Source: Streptomyces noursei
GTDB lineage: Bacteria > Actinomycetota > Actinomycetes > Streptomycetales > Streptomycetaceae
Assembly: GCF_016917755.1 (NCBI RefSeq)
Contig: NZ_CP070326.1
Span: 7,068,001-7,132,000, forward strand
DNA length: 64,000 nucleotides
Direction of reading: 5' to 3'
How positions within the stretch are numbered: position 1 is the stretch's first letter; each line of letters starts with the position of its first letter. Below are positions 17,593-26,328 of this stretch, piece after piece. The position numbers were made by a program, and so were the translations under genes. A model generated the notes under the pieces. That model saw only the letters and a list, made by a program, of their open reading frames with translations, did not search any database and was not told where the DNA came from.

Positions 17593-18687
17593 CTACCGCC
17601 GGCCCCCGGCCGCCAACTTGGCGGAGACCCGCACCCACCGCTGGAGCACCTCCTCCGCCGCCCCCGAGTCGATGGCCCGCGCGCCCCGCGCCATCCCGGC
17701 CGCCAGGCGCACCGCGAGCGGTTCGTCCGTCGGCGCGAGCGCCGCCAGCCCCGCGGCGGTGTTCAGCAGCACGGCGTCGCGCACCGGCCCCCGGGCACCC
17801 GCCACGAGGTCCCGCACCACCTCGGCGTTCCGCGCGGCATCCCCGCCCCGCAGCGCCTCCGGCGGGGCGTGACCGACGCCGACCTCCCGCGGATCGAACA
17901 CCTCCTCGCGCACCGCCCCGTCCCGCACCGACCAGACCGTGGAGGTCGTGGTGACCGTCAGCTCGTCGAGCCCGTCATCACCGCGGAAGACCAGCGCGGA
18001 CGCGCCGCGCCGGGCCAGCACCCCGGCCAGCAGAGGCGCCAGCCGGGCGTCCGCGACGCCCACCGCCTGCGCGGTGGGGCGCGCCGGATTGGTCAGCGGG
18101 CCCAGCGCGTTGAAGACCGTCGGGATGCCCAACTCCCGCCGCGGGGCGGCGGCGTGCCGCATCGAGGGATGGAACATCGGCGCGAAGGCGAAGGTGATGC
18201 CGACCTCCGTGGCCAGCGCCGCGACGTCCGCCGCGGGCAGGTCCAGCGCCACCCCCAGCCGCTCCAGCACATCGGCCGACCCGGAGGCGGACGACGCCGA
18301 GCGGTTGCCGTGCTTGACCACCCGCGCGCCGGCGCCCGCCGCGACGATCGCCGACATCGTGGAGATGTTGACGCTGTGCGACCGATCGCCGCCGGTGCCG
18401 ACGATGTCCAGCGTCGGCCCGGGCACCGCCAGCGGCACCGCGTGCGCGTACATGGCCCGGACGAACCCCTCGACCTCGTCGACGGTCTCGCCCTTGGCCC
18501 GCAGCGCCACCACGAGACCCGCCAGCTGCGCGGGGGTCGCCCCGCCCCGCATCACCCGGTCCATCGCCCGGGCGGTGTCCTCGGCGGTGAGGTCCTCGCC
18601 CGCCAGCAGCGCCGTCAGGAGCGCGGCCCAGGACACCTCCCGGTCCGCCGCACATCGAGCCGTCGCATGCCGATCCGTATCGGTCAC
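17593..18687 (-). CDS. trpD: Anthranilate phosphoribosyltransferase
   Basis: 364-aa enzyme that joins anthranilate and PRPP. The phosphoribosyl motifs are present in order: DIVGTGGDRSHSVNIST, then VVKHGNRSASSASGSAD, and FNALGPLTNPARP. GTG at 18687 (protein start VTDTDRH) is preceded by GGAAAGGGGG; the longer frame to 18771 lacks a ribosome-binding site and would intrude into the regulatory gap. It is transcribed divergently from the MocR gene across 122 bp that carry a motif shared with the trpE/DAHP-synthase gap. Confidence 0.93.
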   Translation of the reverse strand: MTDTDRHATARCAADREVSWAALLTALLAGEDLTAEDTARAMDRVMRGGATPAQLAGLVVALRAKGETVDEVEGFVRAMYAHAVPLAVPGPTLDIVGTGGDRSHSVNISTMSAIVAAGAGARVVKHGNRSASSASGSADVLERLGVALDLPAADVAALATEVGITFAFAPMFHPSMRHAAAPRRELGIPTVFNALGPLTNPARPTAQAVGVADARLAPLLAGVLARRGASALVFRGDDGLDELTVTTTSTVWSVRDGAVREEVFDPREVGVGHAPPEALRGGDAARNAEVVRDLVAGARGPVRDAVLLNTAAGLAALAPTDEPLAVRLAAGMARGARAIDSGAAEEVLQRWVRVSAKLAAGGRR

Positions 18688-18740
18688 CGGTGGCCCCCTT
18701 TCCTCACGGCAATTCTGAGGTCCGCGGCAAACCGGCCGAC

Positions 18741-18772
18741 AGACCAATTCACCGCAGCAATTCCGGTCCACT
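18741..18772. promoter_or_regulatory. Shared motif AGACCAATT-N17-TCCACT, copy 1 (trpD / mocR gap)
   Basis: The same two half-elements with the same spacing occur at 22320-22351, in the other divergent promoter region of the cluster. Both half-elements are identical; the 17-bp spacer is only partly conserved. This copy also contains GACC/GGTC as an inverted repeat. It is a candidate operator for the adjacent MocR regulator, acting on its own gene, trpD, trpEG and the DAHP synthase gene. Confidence 0.55.
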
Positions 18773-18809
18773 TTCCGCCCACCGTCGGGGAGAAGAAGGG
18801 GAAGAAGAA

Positions 18810-20288
18810 ATGTCCTGGCACGCCCTCATCGACGTGTCCCGAAACTCCGCATTACCGCTCACGGCGCAGATCGAATCCACCCTGCGCCGCGACATCGCCG
18901 CCGGAGTGCTGCACCCCGGCACCCCGCTGCCCTCCAGCCGCCAACTCGCCGAGGACCTCGGCGTCTCGCGCAGCGTGGTGGTCGAGGCGTACGGCCGACT
19001 GATCGCCGAGGGCTACCTGGAGGCCGTCCGCGGCTCGGGCACCCGCGTCGCCCCGCACACGGCACCGCCCGCGCCGCCGACCCGGCCCACGCTGCTGGAC
19101 GACGGCCTGGTCCCACCGGCCCGTTGGGACCTGCGCACCGGCACCGCCGGCCCGACCGGCTTCCCGCACCGCGAATGGCTCGCCTCCTACCAGCGCGCCC
19201 TGGGCGGCGCCGGCCCGCAGGACCTGGACTATCCGCCGCTGTCCGGCGTCGGCGCGCTGCGCGAGGAACTCGCCCAGTACCTCGGGCGGGCCCGCGGGGT
19301 GCTCACCACCCCCGGCCAGGTGATGGTGATGTCCGGCTTCGCCCAGGCGCTCGGCCTGCTGTGCTCCGTCCTGTCCGACCAGGGCGTCGACCGCATCGCC
19401 ATGGAGGACCCCTGCCACCACCGGCAGCGGCAGTTCCTCCAGGAGGTGGGGCAGCGGCCGGTACCGGTCCCGGTGGACGCCGAGGGCATCGACGTCGACG
19501 CGCTGGCCCGCACCGGCGCACGGGCCGTCCTGGTCACCCCCGCCCACCAGTTCCCCACCGGCGCCACCCTCACCACCGCCCGCCGGGAGGCCCTGATCCG
19601 CTGGGCCCGGGACGTCGACGCCTGGGTGATCGAGGACGACTACGACGGCGACCTGTGGCTGGAGCGCGGCGCCCGCCCGCCCGCGCTCCAACGGCTGGCC
19701 CCCGAACGCGTCGTCTACGGCGGCACCGCCAGCAAATCCCTCGCCCCCGGCCTGCGCTTTGGCTGGCTGGCGGCCCCCGCCCGGCTGCTGGCCCCCCTGG
19801 AGCGGATGCGCTCCCACCGCGACCTGGGCTCCGACGTCTTCACCCAGCTCGCCTTCGCCGAGTTCCTGCGCTCGGGCCACTTCGACCGGCATCTGCGCCG
19901 CCGCCGCGCCGGCTACCGCATCCGCCGCGAGACCCTGGTCCAGTCCGTGCTCCGCCATCTGCCCGGCGCCCGGATCGAGGGCGCGGCGGCCGGACTGCAC
20001 ACCTATGTGCGGCTGCCGCCCCGCACCGACGAGGCCGCCCTCGTCGAGCGGGCGCTGCGCCGCTCGGTGCTGGTGCGCGGCGGACGCCTCTACCACGCCC
20101 GACCCGAACGGGCCGCGCCCGCCCTGGTGTTGGGCTACGCCACGGTGCCCGGCACCGGCATCGCGGAGGCGGTGCAGGCGCTGGGGGCGGCATACCGGGC
20201 GGGGGAGGGCCCGCCACCGGCGCCGGCACCGGCGAGGAAGTTCCCGAACAGCTGCATCCCGCCCTCCGTCATGATGCTCTCGGGATGA
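18810..20288 (+). CDS. MocR-family (GntR-aminotransferase) transcriptional regulator
   Basis: 492-aa fusion of an N-terminal GntR winged helix (LTAQIESTLRRDIAAGVLHPG, then PSSRQLAEDLGVSRSVVVEAYGRL) and a class I aminotransferase-like domain. The PLP-binding Lys lies in GGTASKSLAPGLRFGW. ATG at 18810 follows a purine-rich GAAGAAGGGGAAG stretch. MocR proteins sense PLP or amino-acid-related ligands; here the likely targets are the divergent trpD and the trpEG/DAHP-synthase promoters, which share a motif. The last 154 bp run antiparallel over the 3' end of trpG, giving a tail (after about residue 440) that looks non-conserved. Confidence 0.92.
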   Translation: MSWHALIDVSRNSALPLTAQIESTLRRDIAAGVLHPGTPLPSSRQLAEDLGVSRSVVVEAYGRLIAEGYLEAVRGSGTRVAPHTAPPAPPTRPTLLDDGLVPPARWDLRTGTAGPTGFPHREWLASYQRALGGAGPQDLDYPPLSGVGALREELAQYLGRARGVLTTPGQVMVMSGFAQALGLLCSVLSDQGVDRIAMEDPCHHRQRQFLQEVGQRPVPVPVDAEGIDVDALARTGARAVLVTPAHQFPTGATLTTARREALIRWARDVDAWVIEDDYDGDLWLERGARPPALQRLAPERVVYGGTASKSLAPGLRFGWLAAPARLLAPLERMRSHRDLGSDVFTQLAFAEFLRSGHFDRHLRRRRAGYRIRRETLVQSVLRHLPGARIEGAAAGLHTYVRLPPRTDEAALVERALRRSVLVRGGRLYHARPERAAPALVLGYATVPGTGIAEAVQALGAAYRAGEGPPPAPAPARKFPNSCIPPSVMMLSG

Positions 20289-20788
20289 AACTGCACGCCC
20301 TCCACGGCCAGTTCGCGGTGGCGCAGCCCCATCACATAGCCGTCGTCCTCGGACGTCGCGGTCTCCACCAGCTCGTCCGGCAGCGGCCGGGAGACGATCA
20401 GCGAGTGATAGCGGGTGGCCACCGTGCCCGACCCCAGCCCCGCGAACACCCCGGCCCCGTCGTGCCGCACGGAACTGGTGCGCCCGTGCAGCAGATGCTC
20501 GGCCACCGTCACCCGCCCGCCGAAGGCCAGCGCGATCGCCTGATGCCCCAGACACACCCCCAGCACCGGCACCGCCCCCGCGAAACGCCGGACCAGCTCC
20601 ACGTGCCCGGAGTCGGCCGGATGCCCCGGACCGGGCCCCAGCACCACCGCGTCCGGCCGCCCGGCCGCCAGCTCCTCCGGGTCGCGGGTCCGCGACCGCA
20701 CCACCTCGGTGTCGGCCCCCAACGCCCGCAGATACTGGGCGATGATGTGCACGAAGCTGTCATACGCATCCACCAGCAGCACCCGCAT
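20135..20788 (-). CDS. trpG: Anthranilate synthase component II (glutamine amidotransferase)
   Basis: 217-aa class I glutamine amidotransferase supplying ammonia for anthranilate. Visible motifs are LLVDAYDSFVHIIAQYL at the start, VVLGPGPGHP, nucleophile Cys in VLGVCLGHQAIA, and the catalytic His-x-Glu in VEGVQFHPESIMT. Its start overlaps the trpE stop (TGATG), so the pair is coupled. The family core ends around MQLFGNFL; the following about 30 residues are Ala/Pro-rich and encoded opposite the MocR C-terminus. PabA is an alternative name, but the trp context favours TrpG. Confidence 0.92.
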   Translation of the reverse strand: MRVLLVDAYDSFVHIIAQYLRALGADTEVVRSRTRDPEELAAGRPDAVVLGPGPGHPADSGHVELVRRFAGAVPVLGVCLGHQAIALAFGGRVTVAEHLLHGRTSSVRHDGAGVFAGLGSGTVATRYHSLIVSRPLPDELVETATSEDDGYVMGLRHRELAVEGVQFHPESIMTEGGMQLFGNFLAGAGAGGGPSPARYAAPSACTASAMPVPGTVA

Positions 20789-22284
20789 CACGCCAGCTCC
20801 TTCCCGGTCAGCGCCCAATAGGCGGCGCCCATCTTCGCCAGGGTCTCCTGCCACTCCGCCTCGGGCGTCGACTCGGCCACGATGCCCGCCGAACTCTGCG
20901 TGGAGTAGGTGCCGGTGCGCCCGTCGTGCACCACGGTGCGGATACACAGCGCCAGCTCGCTCCAGCCCCGCACGTCGATCAGCCCGACCGCGCCCGCGTA
21001 CATCCCGCGCGGCTCCCGCTCCAGCCCGTCGATGATCTCCATCGCGCGCAGCTTCGGCGCGCCGGTCATCGTCCCCGCCGGGAAGGTCGCGCACAGCGAC
21101 CGCCAGACGTCGGCATCCGGCTCCAGTTCCCCGGTGACCGTCGAGACCATGTGGAAGACGTGCGAGTACGCCTCGACGACCATCAGGTCGTCCACCGCCA
21201 GCGAGCCCGGCCGGCACACCCGCCCGATGTCGTTGCGGCACAGATCGACCAGCATCACGTGCTCGGCCTGCTCCTTGGTGCTGGCCAGCATCTCCTTCAC
21301 CCGCAGCTGGTTCTCCTCCTCCGAGGCCACCAGCCGCGTCGTGCCGGCGATCGGCCGCATCGCGATCGAGCCGCCCTCGGTACGGAAGAACAGCTCCGGA
21401 CTGGCGCCGATCAGGGTGTCCCCGGCGCGCGGCGCCAGATACATGTACGGCGAGGGGTTGCGGTGCCGCAGCCGCCGGTACACCTCGACGGGCGTCAGAT
21501 CCGTGGCGACGTCCACCCGGTGCCCGATCTGGATCTGGTAGATGTCCCCGACCTGGATGTGCTCCAGGCACCGCCGGGCCCAGCCGAGGAACGTCCCCCG
21601 GTCCACGCTGTCGCGCACGGAACGCGGCGCGGGCGCCTCGGGGCAGTCGGTGAGGTCCTCCGCCGGGCGCGCCAGGAGCGCCGCGACGTCCGGCGCCGCC
21701 GCATCCGGGAACGCCGCGGACCGGGCGCTCAGCAGCCGCACCCGGCCCTCCCGCCGGTCGTACCAGACGGTCTCCCGGTAGAGCGTGAACGTCATGTCGG
21801 GCCCGCCGACCGCACCGCTGCGCTCCGGCAAGGCGTCCATGTGCCAGGCCGCCTCGTACCCCAGGGCGGCCAGGAACCCGAACGCGTAGGAGTCGTCCGG
21901 CAGTTCCCCGGGGCCCTCGCCCGACACCGCGAACAGCGCCTGCGCCCGGCGCAACAACTCCCACACCTGCTCGGGACGCCGGAACCTCCCCCCGGCCATC
22001 CCCGCCGCCCGGGCCGCCGCGGCGAGGTGTGCGCGCAGCGGCGCCGCGCCCTCGATCTCCACCCGCCCGGCGAACACCCGCACCTCGGCCAGCCGGCCGT
22101 GCCCGACCACCGCCCAGCGGCGGCCCCGCTCCGGCCCCGAAAGGCTCTCGAAGAGAAAAACCTCGCCGCGACCTGATTCCCGTTCCAGGGCCGCATAAAG
22201 CCGCAACGGATCGTGCGGCGCCAGTTCCCGCACCGACACCCGCACGTCAATTGGCGGGGCGGCGGCTCCACTTCTGCATTCCAT
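20788..22284 (-). CDS. trpE: Anthranilate synthase component I (chorismate-binding)
   Basis: About 498 aa. Converts chorismate to anthranilate with TrpG. The chorismate-binding domain has IQVGDIYQIQIG, PSPYMYL, GASPELFFR, the IAGTTR segment, VDLCRNDIGRVC, and the C-terminal FPAGTMTGAPKLRAMEII and STQSSAGIV. ATG at 22284 is taken provisionally; the frame opens upstream to 22350 and no good ribosome-binding site is visible, so the start is uncertain. The N-terminal Leu-Leu-Glu-Ser feedback site is not obvious: the segment reads VFLFESLSG, so Trp inhibition may be weakened. The family also includes PabB. Confidence 0.9.
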   Translation of the reverse strand: MECRSGAAAPPIDVRVSVRELAPHDPLRLYAALERESGRGEVFLFESLSGPERGRRWAVVGHGRLAEVRVFAGRVEIEGAAPLRAHLAAAARAAGMAGGRFRRPEQVWELLRRAQALFAVSGEGPGELPDDSYAFGFLAALGYEAAWHMDALPERSGAVGGPDMTFTLYRETVWYDRREGRVRLLSARSAAFPDAAAPDVAALLARPAEDLTDCPEAPAPRSVRDSVDRGTFLGWARRCLEHIQVGDIYQIQIGHRVDVATDLTPVEVYRRLRHRNPSPYMYLAPRAGDTLIGASPELFFRTEGGSIAMRPIAGTTRLVASEEENQLRVKEMLASTKEQAEHVMLVDLCRNDIGRVCRPGSLAVDDLMVVEAYSHVFHMVSTVTGELEPDADVWRSLCATFPAGTMTGAPKLRAMEIIDGLEREPRGMYAGAVGLIDVRGWSELALCIRTVVHDGRTGTYSTQSSAGIVAESTPEAEWQETLAKMGAAYWALTGKELA

Positions 22285-22319
22285 TTGGCAAGCCAAGCAT
22301 TTCGCCAAGGACGGCGACC

Positions 22320-22351
22320 AGACCAATTGGGCGATGCCGCAGCAGTCCACT
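22320..22351. promoter_or_regulatory. Shared motif AGACCAATT-N17-TCCACT, copy 2 (trpE / DAHP synthase gap)
   Basis: Second copy of the element at 18741-18772, same strand and spacing. It sits in the divergent gap between trpE (minus) and the DAHP synthase gene (plus). A possible sigma-70-like promoter for the plus strand, TTGACC at 22361-22366, lies just downstream. Binding there could control both sides. Confidence 0.55.
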
Positions 22352-22465
22352 CCGAGGGCGCTTGACCGCGTTCCGCGGGACGGGTTGGAATCCTTTCGGC
22401 AGTGGCGCCCACCGCAGCGAATGCAGGCGCATTCCGTCGGTTCCCACCCCTAGCGAAGGCCCGCG

Positions 22466-23815
22466 ATGACGACGCACCACACGCCCCCACCCACCACCCC
22501 CGACGCCTGGCGCGGCCGCCCGGCCGCCCAGCAACCCCACTGGCCCGACCAGGAGTTGCTGCGCGAGGTCACCGACGGGCTCTCCCGCGCCCCCGCACTG
22601 GTCTTCCCAGAGGAGTGCGACCGACTGCGCGCACGGATGGCCGCGGTCGCCCGCGGCGAGGCGTTCCTGCTCCAGGGCGGCGACTGTGCCGAGACCTTCG
22701 CCGCGGTCACCGCCGACGCCATCAACCGCACACTGCGCACCCTCCTCCAGATGGCCGTGGTGCTGACCTACGGGGCCGCCGTCCCTGTCGTCAAGGTCGG
22801 CCGGATCGCCGGCCAGTACGCCAAACCCCGCTCCCGGCCGACCGAGACCCAGGGCGACGCCACCCTCCCCGCCTACCGCGGCGACGCCGTCAACGGCCTG
22901 GCCTTCACGGCCGCCGACCGCCGCCCCGACCCCCGCCGACTGCGCCGGACGTACGAGGCGTCGGCCGCCACCCTCAACCTCGTCCGCGCCTTCGCCACCG
23001 GCGGCTACGCCGACCTCCACCAAGCCCACACCTGGAACCGCGGCTTCGTCTCCGACTCGCCCGCCGGCCGCCGCTACGAGGAGCTGACCGACGCGATCGA
23101 ACGCTCGCTGCGCTTCATGGCGGCCTGCGGCGTCGCCCCCCGGGAACTACGCGCCGTCGAGTTCTTCGCCGGCCACGAGGGCCTCCTGCTCGACTACGAG
23201 GCCGCACTGACCCGCACGGACCCCCGCACCGGCCTCCCGTACGCCGGCAGCGGCCACCTCCTGTGGATCGGCGAGCGCACCCGCGACCTGGACGGCGCCC
23301 ACGTCGCGTACTTCTCCCGCATCCGCAACCCCATCGCCGTCAAGCTCGGCCCGAACGCCACGGCCGACCAGGCCCTGGCCTACAGCGAGAAGCTCAACCC
23401 CACCGCCGAACCGGGCCGGTTGACCTTCGTCGTCCGGATGGGCGCCGCCGCGGTCCGCGACCGGCTGCCCACCCTCGTGGAGAAGGTCACCGCGCAGGCC
23501 GCCCCCGTCGCCTGGGTCTGCGACCCCATGCACGGCAACACCTTCGAGGCCCCCAGCGGCCACAAGACCCGCCGCTTCGACGACATCCTCAGCGAGGTCG
23601 AGGGCTTCTTCGCGGTGCACCGCGCCCTGGGTACCCACGCCGGCGGCCTCCACGTCGAACTCACCGGCGACGACGTCACCGAGTGCATCGGCGGCGGCGA
23701 CGAGGTCCTGGTCGCCGACCTCCCCCGCCGCTACGAAACGGCCTGCGACCCCCGGCTCAACCACCGCCAGTCCCTCGAACTGGCCTTCCTGGTCGCCCAG
23801 ATGCTCCGCGACTGA
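22466..23815 (+). CDS. Class II 3-deoxy-7-phosphoheptulonate (DAHP) synthase
   Basis: 449-aa plant/actinobacterial type II DAHP synthase, first step of the shikimate pathway (PEP plus erythrose 4-phosphate). Motifs: LLQGGDCAETF with the metal-binding Cys near residue 73, KVGRIAGQYAKPRS, the GSGHLLWIGERTR segment, RNPIAVKLGPN, and VCDPMHGNT with LTGDDVTEC near the C-terminus. It is transcribed divergently from trpEG. Such extra copies are common in clusters that consume chorismate-derived amino acids and fit the need for tryptophan here. Confidence 0.95.
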   Translation: MTTHHTPPPTTPDAWRGRPAAQQPHWPDQELLREVTDGLSRAPALVFPEECDRLRARMAAVARGEAFLLQGGDCAETFAAVTADAINRTLRTLLQMAVVLTYGAAVPVVKVGRIAGQYAKPRSRPTETQGDATLPAYRGDAVNGLAFTAADRRPDPRRLRRTYEASAATLNLVRAFATGGYADLHQAHTWNRGFVSDSPAGRRYEELTDAIERSLRFMAACGVAPRELRAVEFFAGHEGLLLDYEAALTRTDPRTGLPYAGSGHLLWIGERTRDLDGAHVAYFSRIRNPIAVKLGPNATADQALAYSEKLNPTAEPGRLTFVVRMGAAAVRDRLPTLVEKVTAQAAPVAWVCDPMHGNTFEAPSGHKTRRFDDILSEVEGFFAVHRALGTHAGGLHVELTGDDVTECIGGGDEVLVADLPRRYETACDPRLNHRQSLELAFLVAQMLRD

Positions 23816-23836
23816 CTCCTCGCACCGGCCGCGCGG

Positions 23837-25066
23837 TCACCACCCGGCGACCGTGTAGAGCGCGAACCCGGTGGCGAGCAGCGCGGCGGCGGCCCGCCGC
23901 CCCCTGGTCGCCCCGGTCCAGGGGGCCTCGAAGCGCCGCGCGTACCACCCGATCAGGAGCAGCGCCGCCGCGAAGACGGGCAACCACGCCAGCCGGGCCA
24001 CGAGCCACGGCAGACCGACGGGCGCCGTGGTCAGCCCCGGCACCGCGCCGAAGAAGGAGCCCGGCACGGCCGCGGCGAGCATCGCCGTCTGGTGCCAGCA
24101 GAAGACCGTCATCGCCGAGAGGTTGATCACGACGACCGGCGCCCACAGGGCCGGGCGGCGCAGCAGCCGGCCGAGGCGGTCGCGCAGCAGCACGGCGGCA
24201 CCGGACTGGGCGGCGGCCAGCGCCAGGACGAGGAGGGACGGCGGATGGGAGTTGGTGCGGTCCCGACCGGGGACGCCGACCATGCTCGCGGGGTAGTGGA
24301 AGACGAGGAGCAGCAGCGCGAACAGCGCGGCGCCACCGGCCAGCAGCACCCACCCGGCCCGTTTCCCCAGCCGCTTCTCGCCCCAGCTCACGCCGAGTTG
24401 ATAGGCGAACAGCCAGCCGGGGAGGAGGTTGAGCAGGCCCAGCCAACCGGGCATCGCCGCCGCGAACGGCCCGTAGCGCAGCAGATCGACCACGGCGACA
24501 CAGCCGAGCAGCGGCGCCGCCGCCCAGCCGCCCAGCCGCCGCGCGGCCCGCGCGCAGTACGGGGTCAGCGCCGTCACTCCCGCATAGACGCCGACGAACC
24601 ACAGCGGCTGGACGACCAGCGTCGCCCCGGTGCGCAGCGTGGCGGCCGGCACCCCCAGCACGGACAGCAGCGGCAACAGCGCGGCCCATACCGCCGTCAC
24701 CCCGAGCACCGGACGGCCCAGTCGGGCCAGCCGCCCGCGCAGCCACCGGGCCGTGGACGTGCCGCGCGCGGCGGCCCGCCGGTACGAGAGCACCGACGCA
24801 TGGCCGCCGACCAGGAAGAAGACCCCGAGCATCTGCAGCACCCAGCTCAGCGGCGCGAGGAAACCGAGGACGGTCAGCGGGCTGGCGTTGTGCAGGGCCC
24901 CGTCCGCGTCGCGGGTGAAGCCGCCGAGCAGCCAGTGGCCGGTCGGTACGGACAGCAGGGCGAGGGCCCGCAGGCCGTCCAGGGCGCGGTCCCGGCCGGC
25001 CGGCGTGCGGGCGTCCACCGCCGCGACCGCACGGCGCACCGGGGCCAGGAGATCAACCGAGGTCAT
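23837..25066 (-). CDS. Acyltransferase 3 family membrane protein
   Basis: 409-aa polytopic membrane protein of the acyltransferase_3 (OafA/NolL-like) family, with LDGLRALALLSVPTGHW at the N-terminus, FFLVGGHASVLSY and about ten hydrophobic segments. Members O-acylate sugars, lipids or small molecules at the membrane. ATG at 25066 has AGGAG upstream and overlaps the preceding hydrolase gene by 14 bp, so the two form an operon. Its location between cluster genes does not prove a role; tailoring or export of an acylated product is possible. Confidence 0.85.
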   Translation of the reverse strand: MTSVDLLAPVRRAVAAVDARTPAGRDRALDGLRALALLSVPTGHWLLGGFTRDADGALHNASPLTVLGFLAPLSWVLQMLGVFFLVGGHASVLSYRRAAARGTSTARWLRGRLARLGRPVLGVTAVWAALLPLLSVLGVPAATLRTGATLVVQPLWFVGVYAGVTALTPYCARAARRLGGWAAAPLLGCVAVVDLLRYGPFAAAMPGWLGLLNLLPGWLFAYQLGVSWGEKRLGKRAGWVLLAGGAALFALLLLVFHYPASMVGVPGRDRTNSHPPSLLVLALAAAQSGAAVLLRDRLGRLLRRPALWAPVVVINLSAMTVFCWHQTAMLAAAVPGSFFGAVPGLTTAPVGLPWLVARLAWLPVFAAALLLIGWYARRFEAPWTGATRGRRAAAALLATGFALYTVAGW

Positions 25067-26210
25067 GGCGGCACTCCTGCCGATCGGCGGCGCAGCGGAC
25101 GGCGCGGTACGCACCGAGGGTGATGTCGGCGAAGTTGGCCAGGGAATCGGTGCCGGGGGCGAAATAGCCGGTGTGGCCCCGGGCGCGGTCGGCGGAGACG
25201 CGGCGGGCACCGTAGGCGGGATCGGTGGGGTCCGGGCCGTGGCCCAGATCCAGCAGGCGGGTGTGCGGGGCGTCGCCGATCCAGTCGGTGGCGTCCCGGG
25301 CCGCCCATACGCGGGCGGTGCTGCGCAGACCGGCGGCGGTGTCCGCGCGGGTGCCGGGGCTGCCGAGGAAGACCAGGTCGGCGACGGCGCCCGGGGCCGT
25401 GGCCGGTGCCGCCACCCCGCACACGACCGAGCCGTAGCTGTGGCAGAACACGCTGGGCGCCGGTCGGCCGAGGGCCTGCAGACCGGCCAGGAGGCGGTTC
25501 AGCCGGGGCGCGCCGGCCTCGGCCAGACGGCCGGTGGCGGCATCCGGGCCCAGGCCGACCGGGGTCGTGTACCCCGCCCAGGCGATCACCGCCGTCGGCG
25601 TGCCAGGGGTGTTTTCGGCCATCTTGGCGCGCAACGCCCGCGCCATACCGGACGGCGTGCCGTACGGATCCTCGGCCCGCTCGAACGACCCGAGATCGAT
25701 ATCGGAACCGGGCACGACGACGGCCGTCCGCCGCGCCGCCGCCAAATCACCGTAGACCTCGGCGAGTTGGCCGCGCCCGCGCGGATCGAAGGCGAGAATC
25801 CGCCGCCCGGGCCGGAGGAACGCGGCGTACCGCGCGGCGCTCCGCCCGTCCCCCCGCCTTTCCGCTTTCTCCTCCTCGGCCCTTATCGCCAGGGAATTGG
25901 CCCGATAGCGCAGGGAAAGCGGAGCCCCGTCGAGATTTCCCACGACGAGCGGGTGGCGCGCCGCCAACTCCTCCCGCTGCACACCGTCCAGCCGCACGAA
26001 GAAAGCCGTCACCTCCCGCGGTGCGGCGCCCGCCGGATCGGGCAGCGCCCGGCCCAGGGAATGGTCCGCGCGCCAGGCGGCGCTGCCCGGCGGCGGGCCC
26101 GTGACGGCCTGCTGCGCACTGCCCGCCACCCAGCCGCCGGTACCCACGACGGAGAGGAGAACCAGCCCGATCACACCTGTCAGCCGCCTCTTGCCGAGCA
26201 TGTCGGTCAC
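25053..26210 (-). CDS. Exported alpha/beta hydrolase (DUF1023 family)
   Basis: 385 aa. An N-terminal hydrophobic segment (LTGVIGLVLLSVVGTGGWVAG, about residues 10-30) suggests export or membrane anchoring. The DUF1023 hydrolase core has VIAWAGY, a nucleophile-elbow-like FCHSYGSVVCG with Ser, VFLGSPGT, and His in ARGHTGYF near the C-terminus. GTG at 26210 follows GAGAGGGGAC. DUF1023 hydrolases are frequent in Streptomyces and usually lack a known substrate. Coupling to the acyltransferase suggests a pair acting on an acyl ester. Confidence 0.82.
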   Translation of the reverse strand: MTDMLGKRRLTGVIGLVLLSVVGTGGWVAGSAQQAVTGPPPGSAAWRADHSLGRALPDPAGAAPREVTAFFVRLDGVQREELAARHPLVVGNLDGAPLSLRYRANSLAIRAEEEKAERRGDGRSAARYAAFLRPGRRILAFDPRGRGQLAEVYGDLAAARRTAVVVPGSDIDLGSFERAEDPYGTPSGMARALRAKMAENTPGTPTAVIAWAGYTTPVGLGPDAATGRLAEAGAPRLNRLLAGLQALGRPAPSVFCHSYGSVVCGVAAPATAPGAVADLVFLGSPGTRADTAAGLRSTARVWAARDATDWIGDAPHTRLLDLGHGPDPTDPAYGARRVSADRARGHTGYFAPGTDSLANFADITLGAYRAVRCAADRQECRHDLG

Positions 26211-26328
26211 GTCCCCTCTCCGCCCGGACGCGCACGGCCCGGCCGACCTTCATGCTGGCCGTGAGGAGCCGGGAACACAGTGACGTCAGCAGGCCAACCA
26301 CCGTGAGGTCAGCTGTACTTGGCGCACT

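Noticed and set aside
22285..22465. Trp leader peptide/attenuator before trpE
   Set aside because: No short frame with adjacent Trp codons followed by alternative hairpins was found in the divergent gap.
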